64,000 bases of DNA from Micromonospora lutea. Its GTDB lineage: Bacteria > Actinomycetota > Actinomycetes > Mycobacteriales > Micromonosporaceae. Position numbers and translations under genes: made by a program. The stretch is taken from contig NZ_BOPB01000001.1 in NCBI RefSeq assembly GCF_016863535.1, forward strand, positions 271,550 to 335,549, in the 5' to 3' direction. The notes beneath the pieces were generated by a model. The model did no database searches. It worked only from the letters and a program-made list of their open reading frames with translations, and was not told where the DNA came from. The first letter of the stretch is position 1, and every line of letters starts with the position of its first letter. Positions 54,373 to 62,624 of this stretch are shown here, one piece after another.

Positions 54373-55161
54373 ATGGGCAACGGAGTGGTGGGCAACGAGG
54401 CGCTGCGGGTGGCGATGGCGGACCGGGGCGAGACGGCCGAGTCCCTGGCCGGGAAGGTGGGTGTCGATCCGAAGACGGCCGCTCGCTGGCTGGCGGACGG
54501 CCGGATTCCGCACCCACGGACCCGGATCGCCGTCGCCAATCTGCTCGGGCGCAAGGCCGCCGAACTCTGGCCGGAACCGTTCCGCCGCCGCGATCTGCCC
54601 TGGTTCCGGGCGTGGGCGGAACTGGAGCAGGATGCCCGGTCCATCCGGTCGTACGAGCCGCTGCTCGTGCCGGGTCTGCTCCAGACCGAGGCGTACGCCC
54701 GATCGGTGCTGGCCACCGGTGGCCTGGTGTCGCCGGCGGAGGTGGAGGAGATCGTGGCGGCGCGGTTGGCGCGGCAGCGGGTGCTGGAGCGCGAGGTCCC
54801 GCTCCAGTTCGTGGCGGTGATCGACGAAATCGTGCTGCGGCGGCCGGTGGGCCACGATCCGGGCGTCATGGCTGGGCAACTGGCACATCTGGCGGAACTG
54901 GGCGAGCGGGAGCACGTCCAGGTCCGGGTGATTCCGGCGGAGAACCCGTGGCACACCGGCCTGGCCGGGCCGTTCGTGCTGGCCCGGATGCCCGACGGTG
55001 CGGAGGCGGCCTATCTGGACAATCAGCTGCGCGGTCAGGTGGTGACCGACAGTGCCGACCTTGCTAGCCTGGGCGCGAGGTGGGAGAGCGTCACCGGTGA
55101 GGCGTTGCCCCGCCGACGGTCCATCGAGCTGATCAGGGAAGTGGCGACGACATGGAGATGA
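54373..55161 (+). CDS. HTH regulator with DUF5753 domain
   Basis: 262 residues from ATG 54373 with GGGAGG upstream. N-terminal XRE-like helix-turn-helix (about 6-60: LRVAMADRGETAESLAGKVG, DPKTAARWLADGRIPHP), then the DUF5753 domain (about 85-255) with YEPLLVPGLLQTEAYARSVL and HVQVRVIPAENPWHTGLAG. This is the typical architecture of the actinobacterial regulators that pair with a small DUF397 protein (as in the WhiJ-BldB-like and abaA systems). It overlaps the DUF397 gene by 10 bases. Ligand unknown. Confidence 0.9.
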   Translation: MGNGVVGNEALRVAMADRGETAESLAGKVGVDPKTAARWLADGRIPHPRTRIAVANLLGRKAAELWPEPFRRRDLPWFRAWAELEQDARSIRSYEPLLVPGLLQTEAYARSVLATGGLVSPAEVEEIVAARLARQRVLEREVPLQFVAVIDEIVLRRPVGHDPGVMAGQLAHLAELGEREHVQVRVIPAENPWHTGLAGPFVLARMPDGAEAAYLDNQLRGQVVTDSADLASLGARWESVTGEALPRRRSIELIREVATTWR

Positions 55162-55358
55162 CCGGCGCCCGCTGGCGCACCGCCACCCGCAGCAGCAACA
55201 ACGGCGGCAACTGTGTCGAGGTGGCCGACAATCTGCCCGGCCGGGTCCTGGTGCGCGACAGCAAGGCCCGCGACGACGGCACCCTGGCCTTCACTCCCGA
55301 CGCCTGGCGGTCCTTCGTCGCCGCCACCGCGCAGGCTCCCGCGCTGCCTCAACCGTAA
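55152..55358 (+). CDS. DUF397 protein (partner of the DUF5753 regulator)
   Basis: 68 residues from ATG 55152, overlapping the upstream stop. The DUF397 core is ARWRTATRSSNNGGNCVEVA followed by VLVRDSKARDDGTLAFTPDAWRSF (quoted in two parts: VLVRDSKARDDG and LAFTPDAWRSF). In Streptomyces these small proteins antagonise the HTH partner and influence development and antibiotic production. Terminator follows. Confidence 0.92.
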   Translation: MEMTGARWRTATRSSNNGGNCVEVADNLPGRVLVRDSKARDDGTLAFTPDAWRSFVAATAQAPALPQP

Positions 55359-55369
55359 GGTCAGCGCCT

Positions 55370-55393
55370 CGGTCGACGGCACTCCGTCGACCG
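55370..55393 (+). terminator. Terminator of the DUF5753/DUF397 pair
   Basis: CGGTCGACGG (55370-55379) and CCGTCGACCG (55384-55393): perfect 10-bp stem with the tetraloop CACT, 11 bases after the DUF397 stop. Confidence 0.85.
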
Positions 55394-55498
55394 CGACGCA
55401 CTCATGTCAGGATCAGGCGTCCTTCGCCACTGGCCCTTCCGCCTTTCTCACCGGCGTGCCCACCCCGCCCGCCGATGATGATCCTCGATGGGAGTCAC

Positions 55499-56683
55499 AT
55501 GCGTCGTGTCCTGCGGCCCCTCACCCGGCGTGGTCTGCTCTCCGGCACCCTCGGCTCGGCCGCCCTGCTGGTGGCCGGCGGCACGCTCGCCGGCTGCGGC
55601 ACCCCCGCCGGGCAGCAGACCGAACAGGGGTGCGTCAGCGAGGACCTGTCGGGCTCGGAGAAGACGCTGACCTTCTCCAACTGGCCGCAGTACCTGGACG
55701 TGGACTCCGACGACGAGTCGAAGCGTCCCAGCCTGGACGGGTTCGTCCGCGAGAGCGGCATCCAGGTGACCTACACCGAGGACATCAACGACAACAACGA
55801 GTTCTTCGGCAAGGTGCAGCACCAGCTCGCCGCCTGCCAGAGCATCGGGCGCGACATCATGGTGCTCTCCGACTGGATGGCCGCCCGGATGATCCGCCTC
55901 GGCTGGATCCAGAAACTCGACCCGTCGAAGCTGCCGAACGTCGAAGCCAACATCCTGCCGTCGCTGCGGGGCCGCTCCTTCGACGTCGACAACCAGTTCG
56001 CCATTCCGTGGCAGTCCGGCCTCGCCGGGCTGGCCTACAACGGCCGGGTCACCGGAGAGATCCGTACCGTCGACGAACTGCTCACCCGCCCCGACCTCAA
56101 GGGCAGGGTGACCGCGCTCAGCGAGATGCGCGACACCATGGGCCTGCTGCTGATGTCCAACGGTCACGATCCGGCGGCGTTCACCCCAGCCCAGTTCGAC
56201 GACGCGCTGCACAAACTCCAGCGGGCCGTGGATTCCGGCCAGATCCGCCGCTTCACCGGCAACGACTACGCCCCGGACCTGGCCAAGGGGGACGTCGCCG
56301 CGTGCATCGGCTGGTCCGGCGACATCATCCAGCTCGGCTTCGACGACGAACGGATCACCTTCGTGGTGCCTGACTCCGGCGTGCTGCTCTGGTCGGACAA
56401 CATGCTGGTGCCGAACCGGGCCAGCCACCGAGCCAATGCCCAGGAGCTGATCAACTACTACTACGACCCGGCCGTCGCCGCCCGACTCGCCGCCTACGTC
56501 AACTACATCTGCCCGGTCCAGGGGGCGCAGGCCGAAATGGAGAAGATCGATCCAGAGCTGGCCGCGAATCCGCTGATCTTCCCGGACGAGACCATGCTCG
56601 CCAAGGCCCGGGTCTTCATGACCCTCGACGAGCAGCAGGAACGCGCGTACGAAACCAAGTTCCAGCAGGTCATCGGAGCCTGA
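55499..56683 (+). CDS. potD: Polyamine-type ABC transporter substrate-binding lipoprotein
   Basis: 394 residues from ATG 55499 (MRRVLRPLTRRGLLSG). GATGGGAG lies upstream; ATG 55475 would add eight residues. Tat-like RR motif then a lipobox LAGC (Cys33), so it is a Tat-exported lipoprotein. The body matches PotD/PotF: FSNWPQYLDVD, YTEDINDNNEFFGKV, CIGWSGDIIQLG and NYICPVQGAQAEME. First of four genes in order D-A-B-C. Ligand (putrescine, spermidine or other) not decided. Confidence 0.9.
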   Translation: MRRVLRPLTRRGLLSGTLGSAALLVAGGTLAGCGTPAGQQTEQGCVSEDLSGSEKTLTFSNWPQYLDVDSDDESKRPSLDGFVRESGIQVTYTEDINDNNEFFGKVQHQLAACQSIGRDIMVLSDWMAARMIRLGWIQKLDPSKLPNVEANILPSLRGRSFDVDNQFAIPWQSGLAGLAYNGRVTGEIRTVDELLTRPDLKGRVTALSEMRDTMGLLLMSNGHDPAAFTPAQFDDALHKLQRAVDSGQIRRFTGNDYAPDLAKGDVAACIGWSGDIIQLGFDDERITFVVPDSGVLLWSDNMLVPNRASHRANAQELINYYYDPAVAARLAAYVNYICPVQGAQAEMEKIDPELAANPLIFPDETMLAKARVFMTLDEQQERAYETKFQQVIGA

Positions 56684-56684
56684 C

Positions 56685-57836
56685 ATGACGCGGGAGACTC
56701 CGGCCGGCGACCTGACGCTGGCCAACCTCACCAAGACGTTCGGCAGGCGTACCGCCGTCGACGACCTGAGCCTGACGATCCCGCAGAGCTCGTTCTTCGC
56801 CCTGCTCGGCGCGTCCGGCTGCGGCAAGACCACCACCCTGCGGATGATCGCCGGCCTGGAGACACCGACCAGCGGGCAGGTGCTGCTCGGCGACCGTGAC
56901 ATCGCTCGGCTGCGGCCGTACCGGCGACCGGTCAACACGGTGTTCCAGAGCTACGCGCTCTTCCCGCACCTGGACGTCTTCGAGAACGTCGCCTTCGGGC
57001 TGCGGCGGCGCGGCATCCGCTCGGTCGGCGGGCAGGTGCGGCAGATGCTGTCCCTGGTGCAGCTCGACGGGTACGAGCGGCGACGACCCGCCCAGCTCTC
57101 CGGTGGCGAGCAGCAACGCGTCGCGTTGGCCCGGGCACTGATCAACCATCCGCAGGTGCTGCTGCTCGACGAGCCGCTCGGCGCGCTCGACCTCACGCTG
57201 CGTCGCCAGATGCAGGTCGAACTCAAACGGCTCCAGGCCGAGGTCGGCATCACCTTCGTGCACGTCACCCACGACCAGGAGGAGGCCATGACGATGGCGG
57301 ACACGGTCGCGGTGATGAACGCCGGCCGGATCGAGCAACTCGGCGCACCGGCTGACATCTACGAGTTCCCGGCGACCGCCTTCGTGGCCAGGTTCCTCGG
57401 CCAGTCGAACCTGATCGCCGGGGACGTCACCGGCGGCAGCGGGGACGATCTGCTGGTCACCGCGCAGGGCGCGCGGTTCTCGGTGCCCGCCGGCCGGTCC
57501 CGCACCGACCGGGGTCCGGTCTTTCTGGGCGTACGCCCGGAGAAGCTGCACCTGGCCACAGCGGCGCTGCGGGTGCCGGCCGGACACCAGCACCTGGACG
57601 GCACCATCACCGACGCCTCCTACCTTGGGGTGAGCACCCAGTACCTGCTGCGTACCGCCGGGGGTGTCGAACTGAGCGTCTTCGTCGCCAACAGCGGCGA
57701 CCAGCAGCGCTTCGCGATCGGTGAGCGGGCCGTGGCGTACTGGAATCCGCGGCACGCCTTCCTGCTCGGCCGCCGTGCCGAGACACCGGATCCGACCGCG
57801 CCGGTGGCGGGCGAGCCGGTCGGTGTGTCCGCATGA
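56685..57836 (+). CDS. potA: Polyamine-type ABC transporter ATP-binding protein
   Basis: 383 residues from ATG 56685, one base after the potD stop. Walker A GASGCGKTT (42-50), Q-loop, signature LSGGEQQR, Walker B VLLLDEPLG, switch His in VHVTHDQEEAM. The C-terminal part (from about 240) is the TOBE-like regulatory domain with RPEKLHLATAA. It energises the transporter with PotB/PotC. Confidence 0.94.
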   Translation: MTRETPAGDLTLANLTKTFGRRTAVDDLSLTIPQSSFFALLGASGCGKTTTLRMIAGLETPTSGQVLLGDRDIARLRPYRRPVNTVFQSYALFPHLDVFENVAFGLRRRGIRSVGGQVRQMLSLVQLDGYERRRPAQLSGGEQQRVALARALINHPQVLLLDEPLGALDLTLRRQMQVELKRLQAEVGITFVHVTHDQEEAMTMADTVAVMNAGRIEQLGAPADIYEFPATAFVARFLGQSNLIAGDVTGGSGDDLLVTAQGARFSVPAGRSRTDRGPVFLGVRPEKLHLATAALRVPAGHQHLDGTITDASYLGVSTQYLLRTAGGVELSVFVANSGDQQRFAIGERAVAYWNPRHAFLLGRRAETPDPTAPVAGEPVGVSA

Positions 57837-57849
57837 GCGGGGCCACGGT

Positions 57850-58758
57850 GTGAACGTGCTGGCTCACCTGTCCGCCGGCGCCGGGCAGCCGTCGCCGCCG
57901 GCCGCCCGATCGGGGCGTCACCGGGTCCTGCCGTACCTGCTGGTGCTGCCGGGCGCGGCCTGGCTGTTGCTGTTCTTCGCCGTGCCGTTGGTGCAGCTCG
58001 CCGGAGCCAGCCTCTACGACCCCACCGGCTCGATCTCCACCGGATACGCGCTGAGCTGGGCGTTCGGCAACTATCCGGCGGCGGTTCAGGCGTACTGGCC
58101 ACAGTTCGGACGGTCCTTTCTGTACGCCGGGGTCGCGTTGGCGCTGGCGCTGCTGATGGGCTATCCGCTGGCGTACGCCATCGCGTGCAAGGCCGGCCGG
58201 TGGAAGAACCTGCTGCTGGTCTGCGTGATCGCGCCGATGTTCTCCAGTTTCCTGGTGCGTACGCTGGCCTGGAAGACGATCCTGTCGGACAACGGTGCGC
58301 TGGTCGGGCTGCTGCGCGACGTGCACCTGCTCGGCCCCGACGGACGGTTGCTGGCCACCCCGATCGCGGTGGTGCTCGGCCTGACGTACAACTTCCTGCC
58401 GTTCCTGGCGCTTCCGCTGTACGCGAGCCTGGAACGCTTGGACCGCCGGCTGCTGGAAGCCGCCAGCGACCTGTACGCGGGCCCGCTGGAGACGTTCCGG
58501 CGGGTCACGCTGCCGTTGTCGAGGCCGGGCCTGATCGCCGGCGCCCTGCTCTTCTTCATCCCGGCGACCGGCGACTACATCAACGCCGAACTGCTCGGCA
58601 CCCCGAACGAGTACCTGATCGGCAATGTCATCGACTCGGCGTTCCTGGTCCGGCTCGACCACCCGCAGGGCGCGGCGCTGTCGATGCTGCTGATGTCGGT
58701 GATCCTCGCGGTGGTCGTCGTACACCTCCGCCGGGCCGGCACGGAGAACGTCCTGTGA
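57850..58758 (+). CDS. potB: Polyamine-type ABC transporter permease, PotB
   Basis: 302 residues from GTG 57850. Six helices; the EAA loop is EAASDLYAGPLETFRRVTLP (about 225-244). It begins VLPYLLVLPGAAWLLLFF. Start is 14 bases after potA stop and has only a weak ribosome binding site, so coupling is likely. It overlaps potC by four bases (GTGA). Confidence 0.92.
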   Translation: MNVLAHLSAGAGQPSPPAARSGRHRVLPYLLVLPGAAWLLLFFAVPLVQLAGASLYDPTGSISTGYALSWAFGNYPAAVQAYWPQFGRSFLYAGVALALALLMGYPLAYAIACKAGRWKNLLLVCVIAPMFSSFLVRTLAWKTILSDNGALVGLLRDVHLLGPDGRLLATPIAVVLGLTYNFLPFLALPLYASLERLDRRLLEAASDLYAGPLETFRRVTLPLSRPGLIAGALLFFIPATGDYINAELLGTPNEYLIGNVIDSAFLVRLDHPQGAALSMLLMSVILAVVVVHLRRAGTENVL

Positions 58759-59591
58759 GGATGTCCCGTTGGCTCGCCGAACACTGGGTGATGGGTGTCG
58801 CCCTGCTGGTGCTCGGTTACCTGTTGCTGCCGGTCGTCGTGGTCGCCGCGCTGTCGTTCAACCGCCCGTCGAGCCGGCTGTCGTACGACTTCCACGAGTT
58901 CACCCTCGACAACTGGCGCAACCCCTGCGCGAGTTCCGACATGTGCGACGCGGTGCTGCGCAGCGTGCAGATCGGGTTCCTCGCCACCGTGGCGGCCACC
59001 GCCCTCGGCACGCTGATGGCGTTCGCCCTGGCCCGGCACCGGTTCCGAGGCAGCTCCGGGCTCCATGTGCTGATCTTTCTGCCGCTGGCGACGCCCGAGC
59101 TGGTGATGGGCACCTCGCTGCTCGCCCTCTTCGTCTCCGCCGGGGTGCCGCTCGGCTTCTGGACCATCGTCATCGCCCACGTCATGTTCTGCGTGTCGTT
59201 CGTGGTGGTGACCGTGAAGGCCCGGCTGGCCGGGATGGACCGGCGGCTGGAGGAGGCCGCGATGGACCTGTACGCCAGCGAGTGGCAGACGTTTCGCCGG
59301 ATCACGCTGCCGCTGGTGCTGCCCGGCATCGTGGCCGCCGCCCTGCTGGCCTTCTCGCTCAGCTTCGACGACTTCATCGTCACGAACTTCAACTCGGGCA
59401 GCACCGTCACGTTCCCGATGTACGTCTGGGGTGCCGCCCAGCGGGGTGTCCCACCGCAGGTCAACGTCATCGGCACGGCCATGTTCCTGGTCGCGCTGCT
59501 GCTGGTGCTCGCCACGACGCTGCCCGGTCGGTGCGCCCGCTGCTCGGCTCGACTCGTCCGTTCGCAGGAGCGGCGCTGTCGACCTCGATGA
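58755..59591 (+). CDS. potC: Polyamine-type ABC transporter permease, PotC
   Basis: 278 residues from GTG 58755 (ATG 58761 alternative). Six helices, EAA loop EEAAMDLYASEWQTFRRITL, and FSLSFDDFIVTNFNSGS typical of PotC. The C-terminus ends in a Cys/Arg-rich tail (GRCARCSARLVRSQERRCRPR in parts: GRCARCSARLV, RSQERRCRPR), longer than usual. Last gene of the operon. Confidence 0.92.
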   Translation: MRMSRWLAEHWVMGVALLVLGYLLLPVVVVAALSFNRPSSRLSYDFHEFTLDNWRNPCASSDMCDAVLRSVQIGFLATVAATALGTLMAFALARHRFRGSSGLHVLIFLPLATPELVMGTSLLALFVSAGVPLGFWTIVIAHVMFCVSFVVVTVKARLAGMDRRLEEAAMDLYASEWQTFRRITLPLVLPGIVAAALLAFSLSFDDFIVTNFNSGSTVTFPMYVWGAAQRGVPPQVNVIGTAMFLVALLLVLATTLPGRCARCSARLVRSQERRCRPR

Positions 59592-59726
59592 CGGTCGGCA
59601 GCCAGTCGTGTCGGCGGGGTGACGATCGGAGCCGAGTCGCAGCCCTGACGGTCACCGGACCAGTGCATTCGGTGAGGGCGATCAACGTGGCAGGGGATGG
59701 CACGGTGAGTACCGCCGACGAGACTC

Positions 59727-60539
59727 GTGGATGTGACAAATCCGAATGTCTTCTCCGCCCCACCGTCGAACTGGTTCAGCCGGCTCAGCCCTGGCCATCG
59801 GGTCACGATGATCCTGGGTGGAGTGTTCATGTCGTTCGTCCTGCTCTGCTGCGCGGGCAGCACGTTCGTGGGCGCCCTGGTCGATGAGCCGGAGCCGGTG
59901 CGTACCGGCACTGCCGCCGAAGAACCGGCGCCGGCCATCGTCGCCACGGCGGTACCCGCGCCGGCTGCTCCCACCCCCGACGGTGCGGAGCCCGTACCGG
60001 CAAGCTCCGACGATCCGACGCCGAGCGATGCGTCGGAGCCCGTTCCGGCGGCGAGCGATGCGTCGGAGCCCGTTCCGGCGGCGAGTGATGCGTCGGAGGC
60101 GACCAGGTCAGAGGAGACCGCTGCCCCCACCCCCGTGGTGCAGACGCGCAGCGTGGTGGAGAAGAAACCCATCCGGCACGGCACCCGCACGGTGCAGGAC
60201 TCGTCGTTGGCCGAGGGAAAACGGGTGGTCCGTACCCGGGGCGTGGATGGCGTACGCACCGTGACCTACGAGGTGACCGTGGTCGACGGGGTGCAGACCA
60301 GTAAGAAGCGGGTCAGCTCAGTCGTGACGAAGAAGCCGGTCACCGAGGTCATCGCCGAGGGCACCAAGCCGGCCTCCCGGTGCGACCCCAACTACACCCC
60401 GTGCGTGCCGATCGCCAGCGATGTCGACTGCGCCGGCGGCAGCGGCAACGGGCCCGCGTACGTCACCGGTCCGGTCAAAGTCATCGGCACAGACATCTAC
60501 GACCTAGACCGCGACAACGACGGCTGGGGCTGCGACTAA
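59727..60539 (+). CDS. G5-domain surface protein with excalibur-like C-terminus
   Basis: 270 residues from GTG 59727 (GTG 59733 alternative). One membrane helix (about 27-50, VTMILGGVFMSFVLLCCAGS) anchors it; a disordered Pro/Ala/Ser region (55-135) includes two and a half copies of SDASEPVPAA from a 30-bp DNA repeat. A G5 domain (about 140-210: VEKKPIRHGTRTVQDSSLAE, VTYEVTVVDGVQTSKKRVSS) follows, and the end has Cys residues and DLDRDNDGWGCD, an excalibur/calcium-binding-like motif. G5 domains bind cell-wall sugars (as in Rpf). Likely an extracellular wall-associated protein. Confidence 0.86.
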   Translation: MDVTNPNVFSAPPSNWFSRLSPGHRVTMILGGVFMSFVLLCCAGSTFVGALVDEPEPVRTGTAAEEPAPAIVATAVPAPAAPTPDGAEPVPASSDDPTPSDASEPVPAASDASEPVPAASDASEATRSEETAAPTPVVQTRSVVEKKPIRHGTRTVQDSSLAEGKRVVRTRGVDGVRTVTYEVTVVDGVQTSKKRVSSVVTKKPVTEVIAEGTKPASRCDPNYTPCVPIASDVDCAGGSGNGPAYVTGPVKVIGTDIYDLDRDNDGWGCD

Positions 60540-60562
60540 CCCACCCCCACCCCTATCTGCGT

Positions 60563-60633
60563 CGATCATGCAGTTGTGGTTGTCGTTTCGCTACCTTATG
60601 TACTTTTTGCCACGTGCCATAACTGCATGATCG
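60563..60633. repeat. Palindromic repeat family A, copy 2
   Basis: CGATCATGCAGTTGTGG (60563-60579) and CCATAACTGCATGATCG (60617-60633), one mismatch, 37-nt loop (in reverse complement it begins CACGTGGCAAAAAG). 24 bases after the G5 gene stop. With copy 3 it brackets the AbiEi/DUF559 gene. Confidence 0.93.
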
Positions 60634-60691
60634 GCGGGACCGGGGCGGGGTGGGGTGCTGGGGCTAGCAGACGGGTGGGGTGGGGTGGGGG

Positions 60692-60719
60692 TTTTCCACA
60701 GGGCTGTTGGTTGTCCACA
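60692..60719 (+). promoter_or_regulatory. Two DnaA-box-like sites
   Basis: TTTTCCACA (60692-60700) and TTGTCCACA (60711-60719), same orientation, starts 19 bases apart, 43-70 bases before the AbiEi/DUF559-like gene. The second equals the actinobacterial DnaA-box consensus. Function unproven. Confidence 0.55.
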
Positions 60720-60761
60720 GGGGGCTGAAGGCGGCTCGATATCGGAGCACAGTCCGGTGGT

Positions 60762-61646
60762 GTGGCGGACGTTTTTCGATACTCCGAGTTGTTGGCGTCG
60801 GGTTGGAGCCGTGGGCGGGTCAGGTGCCGGCTTGAGGCGGGTGCGATCGCCCGGTTGAGTCGGGGGGTGTACGGGCCGGCGACCAGCCCCGGCCCGGAAG
60901 ACCGGCTCGCTGAAGACCGGCTCGCTGAAGACCGGCTCGCGGCGGTCTTCGAGCGGCTGCCGGACGGGTGCGCCCTCGGCTACCAGAGTGGTGCGTCGCT
61001 GCACGGATTCGGCGACATCCGCTCCGGCGATCTGCACGTGATCGTGCCGGCCGGTCTGGTGGTGCCGCGCCTGCGGGGCGTTGTCACGCACGAGTCCGTC
61101 GTGCCGGTACGAGATCCGATCTGGACTGGCGGCGTACCGTGTGCGCCTGCGGCTCGCTGCGCGATCGATCTTGCGAGGACGTTACGACGGATGGATGCCT
61201 TGCCGGTGCTGGACCTCTGTCTACGAGTTGGCGCCTGCGGCATCGACGATCTGCGGAGTGAGATCGCAGCACATCGCGGGTTGCGCGGCATTCGTCAGGC
61301 GCGACGGCTGGTCGAGCTGGCCGACCCTCGCGCCGAGTGCCGCCAGGAAAGCCAACTGAGACTGCTTCTCGTGGACGCAGGACTGCCGGTTCCGGAGCCT
61401 CAGTGCTGGGTTTACGACCGGGATGGTCTGGGGGTCTACCGGCTCGACCTGGCCTACCGCGAGTACCGGATCGGCATTGAGTACGACGGGCTTTCCCACC
61501 TCGATCCTGATCGTCTCCGCCAAGATCGGATACGGATGAACTGGCTGGCGGACGAGGGCTGGCGGATGCGGCATTTCACTGCCCACGATCTCTACCGCCG
61601 CCCCACCCACATCACCACCACCATCCGCTCCCTCCTCACCCCCTAA
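60762..61646 (+). CDS. AbiEi-type wHTH plus DUF559/Vsr-like endonuclease-fold protein
   Basis: 294 residues from GTG 60762. The N-terminus (about 5-40) is a winged-helix of the AbiEi antitoxin type (ELLASGWSRGRVRCRLEAG, IARLSRGVYGPA). Residues 46-60 are three EDRLA copies, encoded by a 15-bp DNA repeat. The C-terminus (about 195-290) resembles DUF559, a PD-(D/E)xK endonuclease-like fold, with Glu196, Asp229 and Glu240 (IGIEYDGLSHLD), then DRIRMNWLADEGWRM. Both modules together are common in actinobacterial proteins of unknown role, possibly restriction or repair. No toxin partner is adjacent. Flanked by two family A repeats and preceded by DnaA-box-like sites. Confidence 0.8.
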   Translation: MADVFRYSELLASGWSRGRVRCRLEAGAIARLSRGVYGPATSPGPEDRLAEDRLAEDRLAAVFERLPDGCALGYQSGASLHGFGDIRSGDLHVIVPAGLVVPRLRGVVTHESVVPVRDPIWTGGVPCAPAARCAIDLARTLRRMDALPVLDLCLRVGACGIDDLRSEIAAHRGLRGIRQARRLVELADPRAECRQESQLRLLLVDAGLPVPEPQCWVYDRDGLGVYRLDLAYREYRIGIEYDGLSHLDPDRLRQDRIRMNWLADEGWRMRHFTAHDLYRRPTHITTTIRSLLTP

Positions 61647-61728
61647 CAACACCCCACCCCACGCCCCACCCCGCCCCTTCGCCCCCACCCCGCCCTTCGC
61701 CCGCCCCCTCGCCCCCGCCCGCCCCGTT

Positions 61729-61797
61729 GATCATGCAGTTGTGGCACCTGTCATAAGGGGCGTATGTGGATACAACGGGAGCCACAACTGCATGATC
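61729..61797. repeat. Palindromic repeat family A, copy 3
   Basis: GATCATGCAGTTGTGG (61729-61744) and CCACAACTGCATGATC (61782-61797), perfect 16 bp, 37-nt loop. The gap 61647-61728 before it is C-rich simple sequence with no gene. Confidence 0.95.
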
Positions 61798-61799
61798 GC

Positions 61800-61841
61800 G
61801 GGGAGCGGGGAGCGGGGAGCGGGGAGCGGGGAGCGGGGAGC
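61800..61841. repeat. Tandem repeat (GGGGAGC)x6
   Basis: Six head-to-tail heptamers directly after family A copy 3, in the 312-base gap between the AbiEi-like gene and the response regulator. Confidence 0.92.
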
Positions 61842-61958
61842 GGGGGAGTGGGGTGGGGTGGGGTTACGTGGAGTATTGGGGTGGCGGGTGCTTACGGAAC
61901 TCTTAACTGTGGCCTGGGAACGTATGCCCCGACAGCGAGACCAACGGGGAGCGGAAGC

Positions 61959-62624
61959 GTGCGGGTGCTGGTAGCGGACGACGAGCGGTTGTTGGCGGAC
62001 ACCGTCGCCGAGGGGCTGCGTCGCCTCTCGATGGCGGTGGACGTCTGCTACGACGGTTACGGAGCGTTCGAGCGGGTCGGGGTGAACCGGTACGACGTCG
62101 CGGTGCTGGATCGGGACATGCCTGGACATACCGGTGACGAGGTGTGTCGCAGCCTCGCCGAGTCCGGATCCGGTACCCGGGTGCTGCTGCTCACCGCCGC
62201 CGCCGGGATCCGGGACCGGGTGGAGGGCCTGGGGCTGGGCGCCGACGACTACCTGACCAAGCCGTTCGCCTTCGCCGAACTGGTGGCCCGGGTACAGGCA
62301 CTGGGTCGCCGCTCCGCCCCGGCCGTACCGCCGGTGCTGGAGGCACAGGGCGTACGTCTGGACGTGGCTCGGCACACGGTCACCCGGGGCGGTCGTCCGG
62401 TCAACCTGAGCCCGAAGGAGTTCGCGGTGCTGCACGTGCTGCTCCGCGCCGAAGGCCGGGTGGTCAGCGCTGAGGACCTGCTGGAGCAGGCGTGGGACGA
62501 GTTCGCTGACCCGTTCACCAACGTGGTCCGGGTCACCGTGATGACGCTGCGCAAGAAGCTCGGCTCGCCTCAGATCATCCACACCGTTCCCCGGACCGGG
62601 TACCGCATCGGTGGTGCCGAGTGA
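61959..62624 (+). CDS. OmpR/PhoB-family response regulator
   Basis: 221 residues from GTG 61959 with GGGGAGCGGA upstream; the upstream frame is the repeat region and not coding. Receiver domain (1-120): acidic pair Asp7/Asp8 (VADDE), phospho-acceptor Asp51 (AVLDRDMPG), Thr in LLLTAAAG and Lys in DYLTKPF. The C-terminal winged helix (130-221) reads NLSPKEFAVLHVLLRAEGRV and NVVRVTVMTLRKKLG. It is coupled to the histidine kinase by a 4-base GTGA overlap. Target genes unknown. Confidence 0.94.
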   Translation: MRVLVADDERLLADTVAEGLRRLSMAVDVCYDGYGAFERVGVNRYDVAVLDRDMPGHTGDEVCRSLAESGSGTRVLLLTAAAGIRDRVEGLGLGADDYLTKPFAFAELVARVQALGRRSAPAVPPVLEAQGVRLDVARHTVTRGGRPVNLSPKEFAVLHVLLRAEGRVVSAEDLLEQAWDEFADPFTNVVRVTVMTLRKKLGSPQIIHTVPRTGYRIGGAE

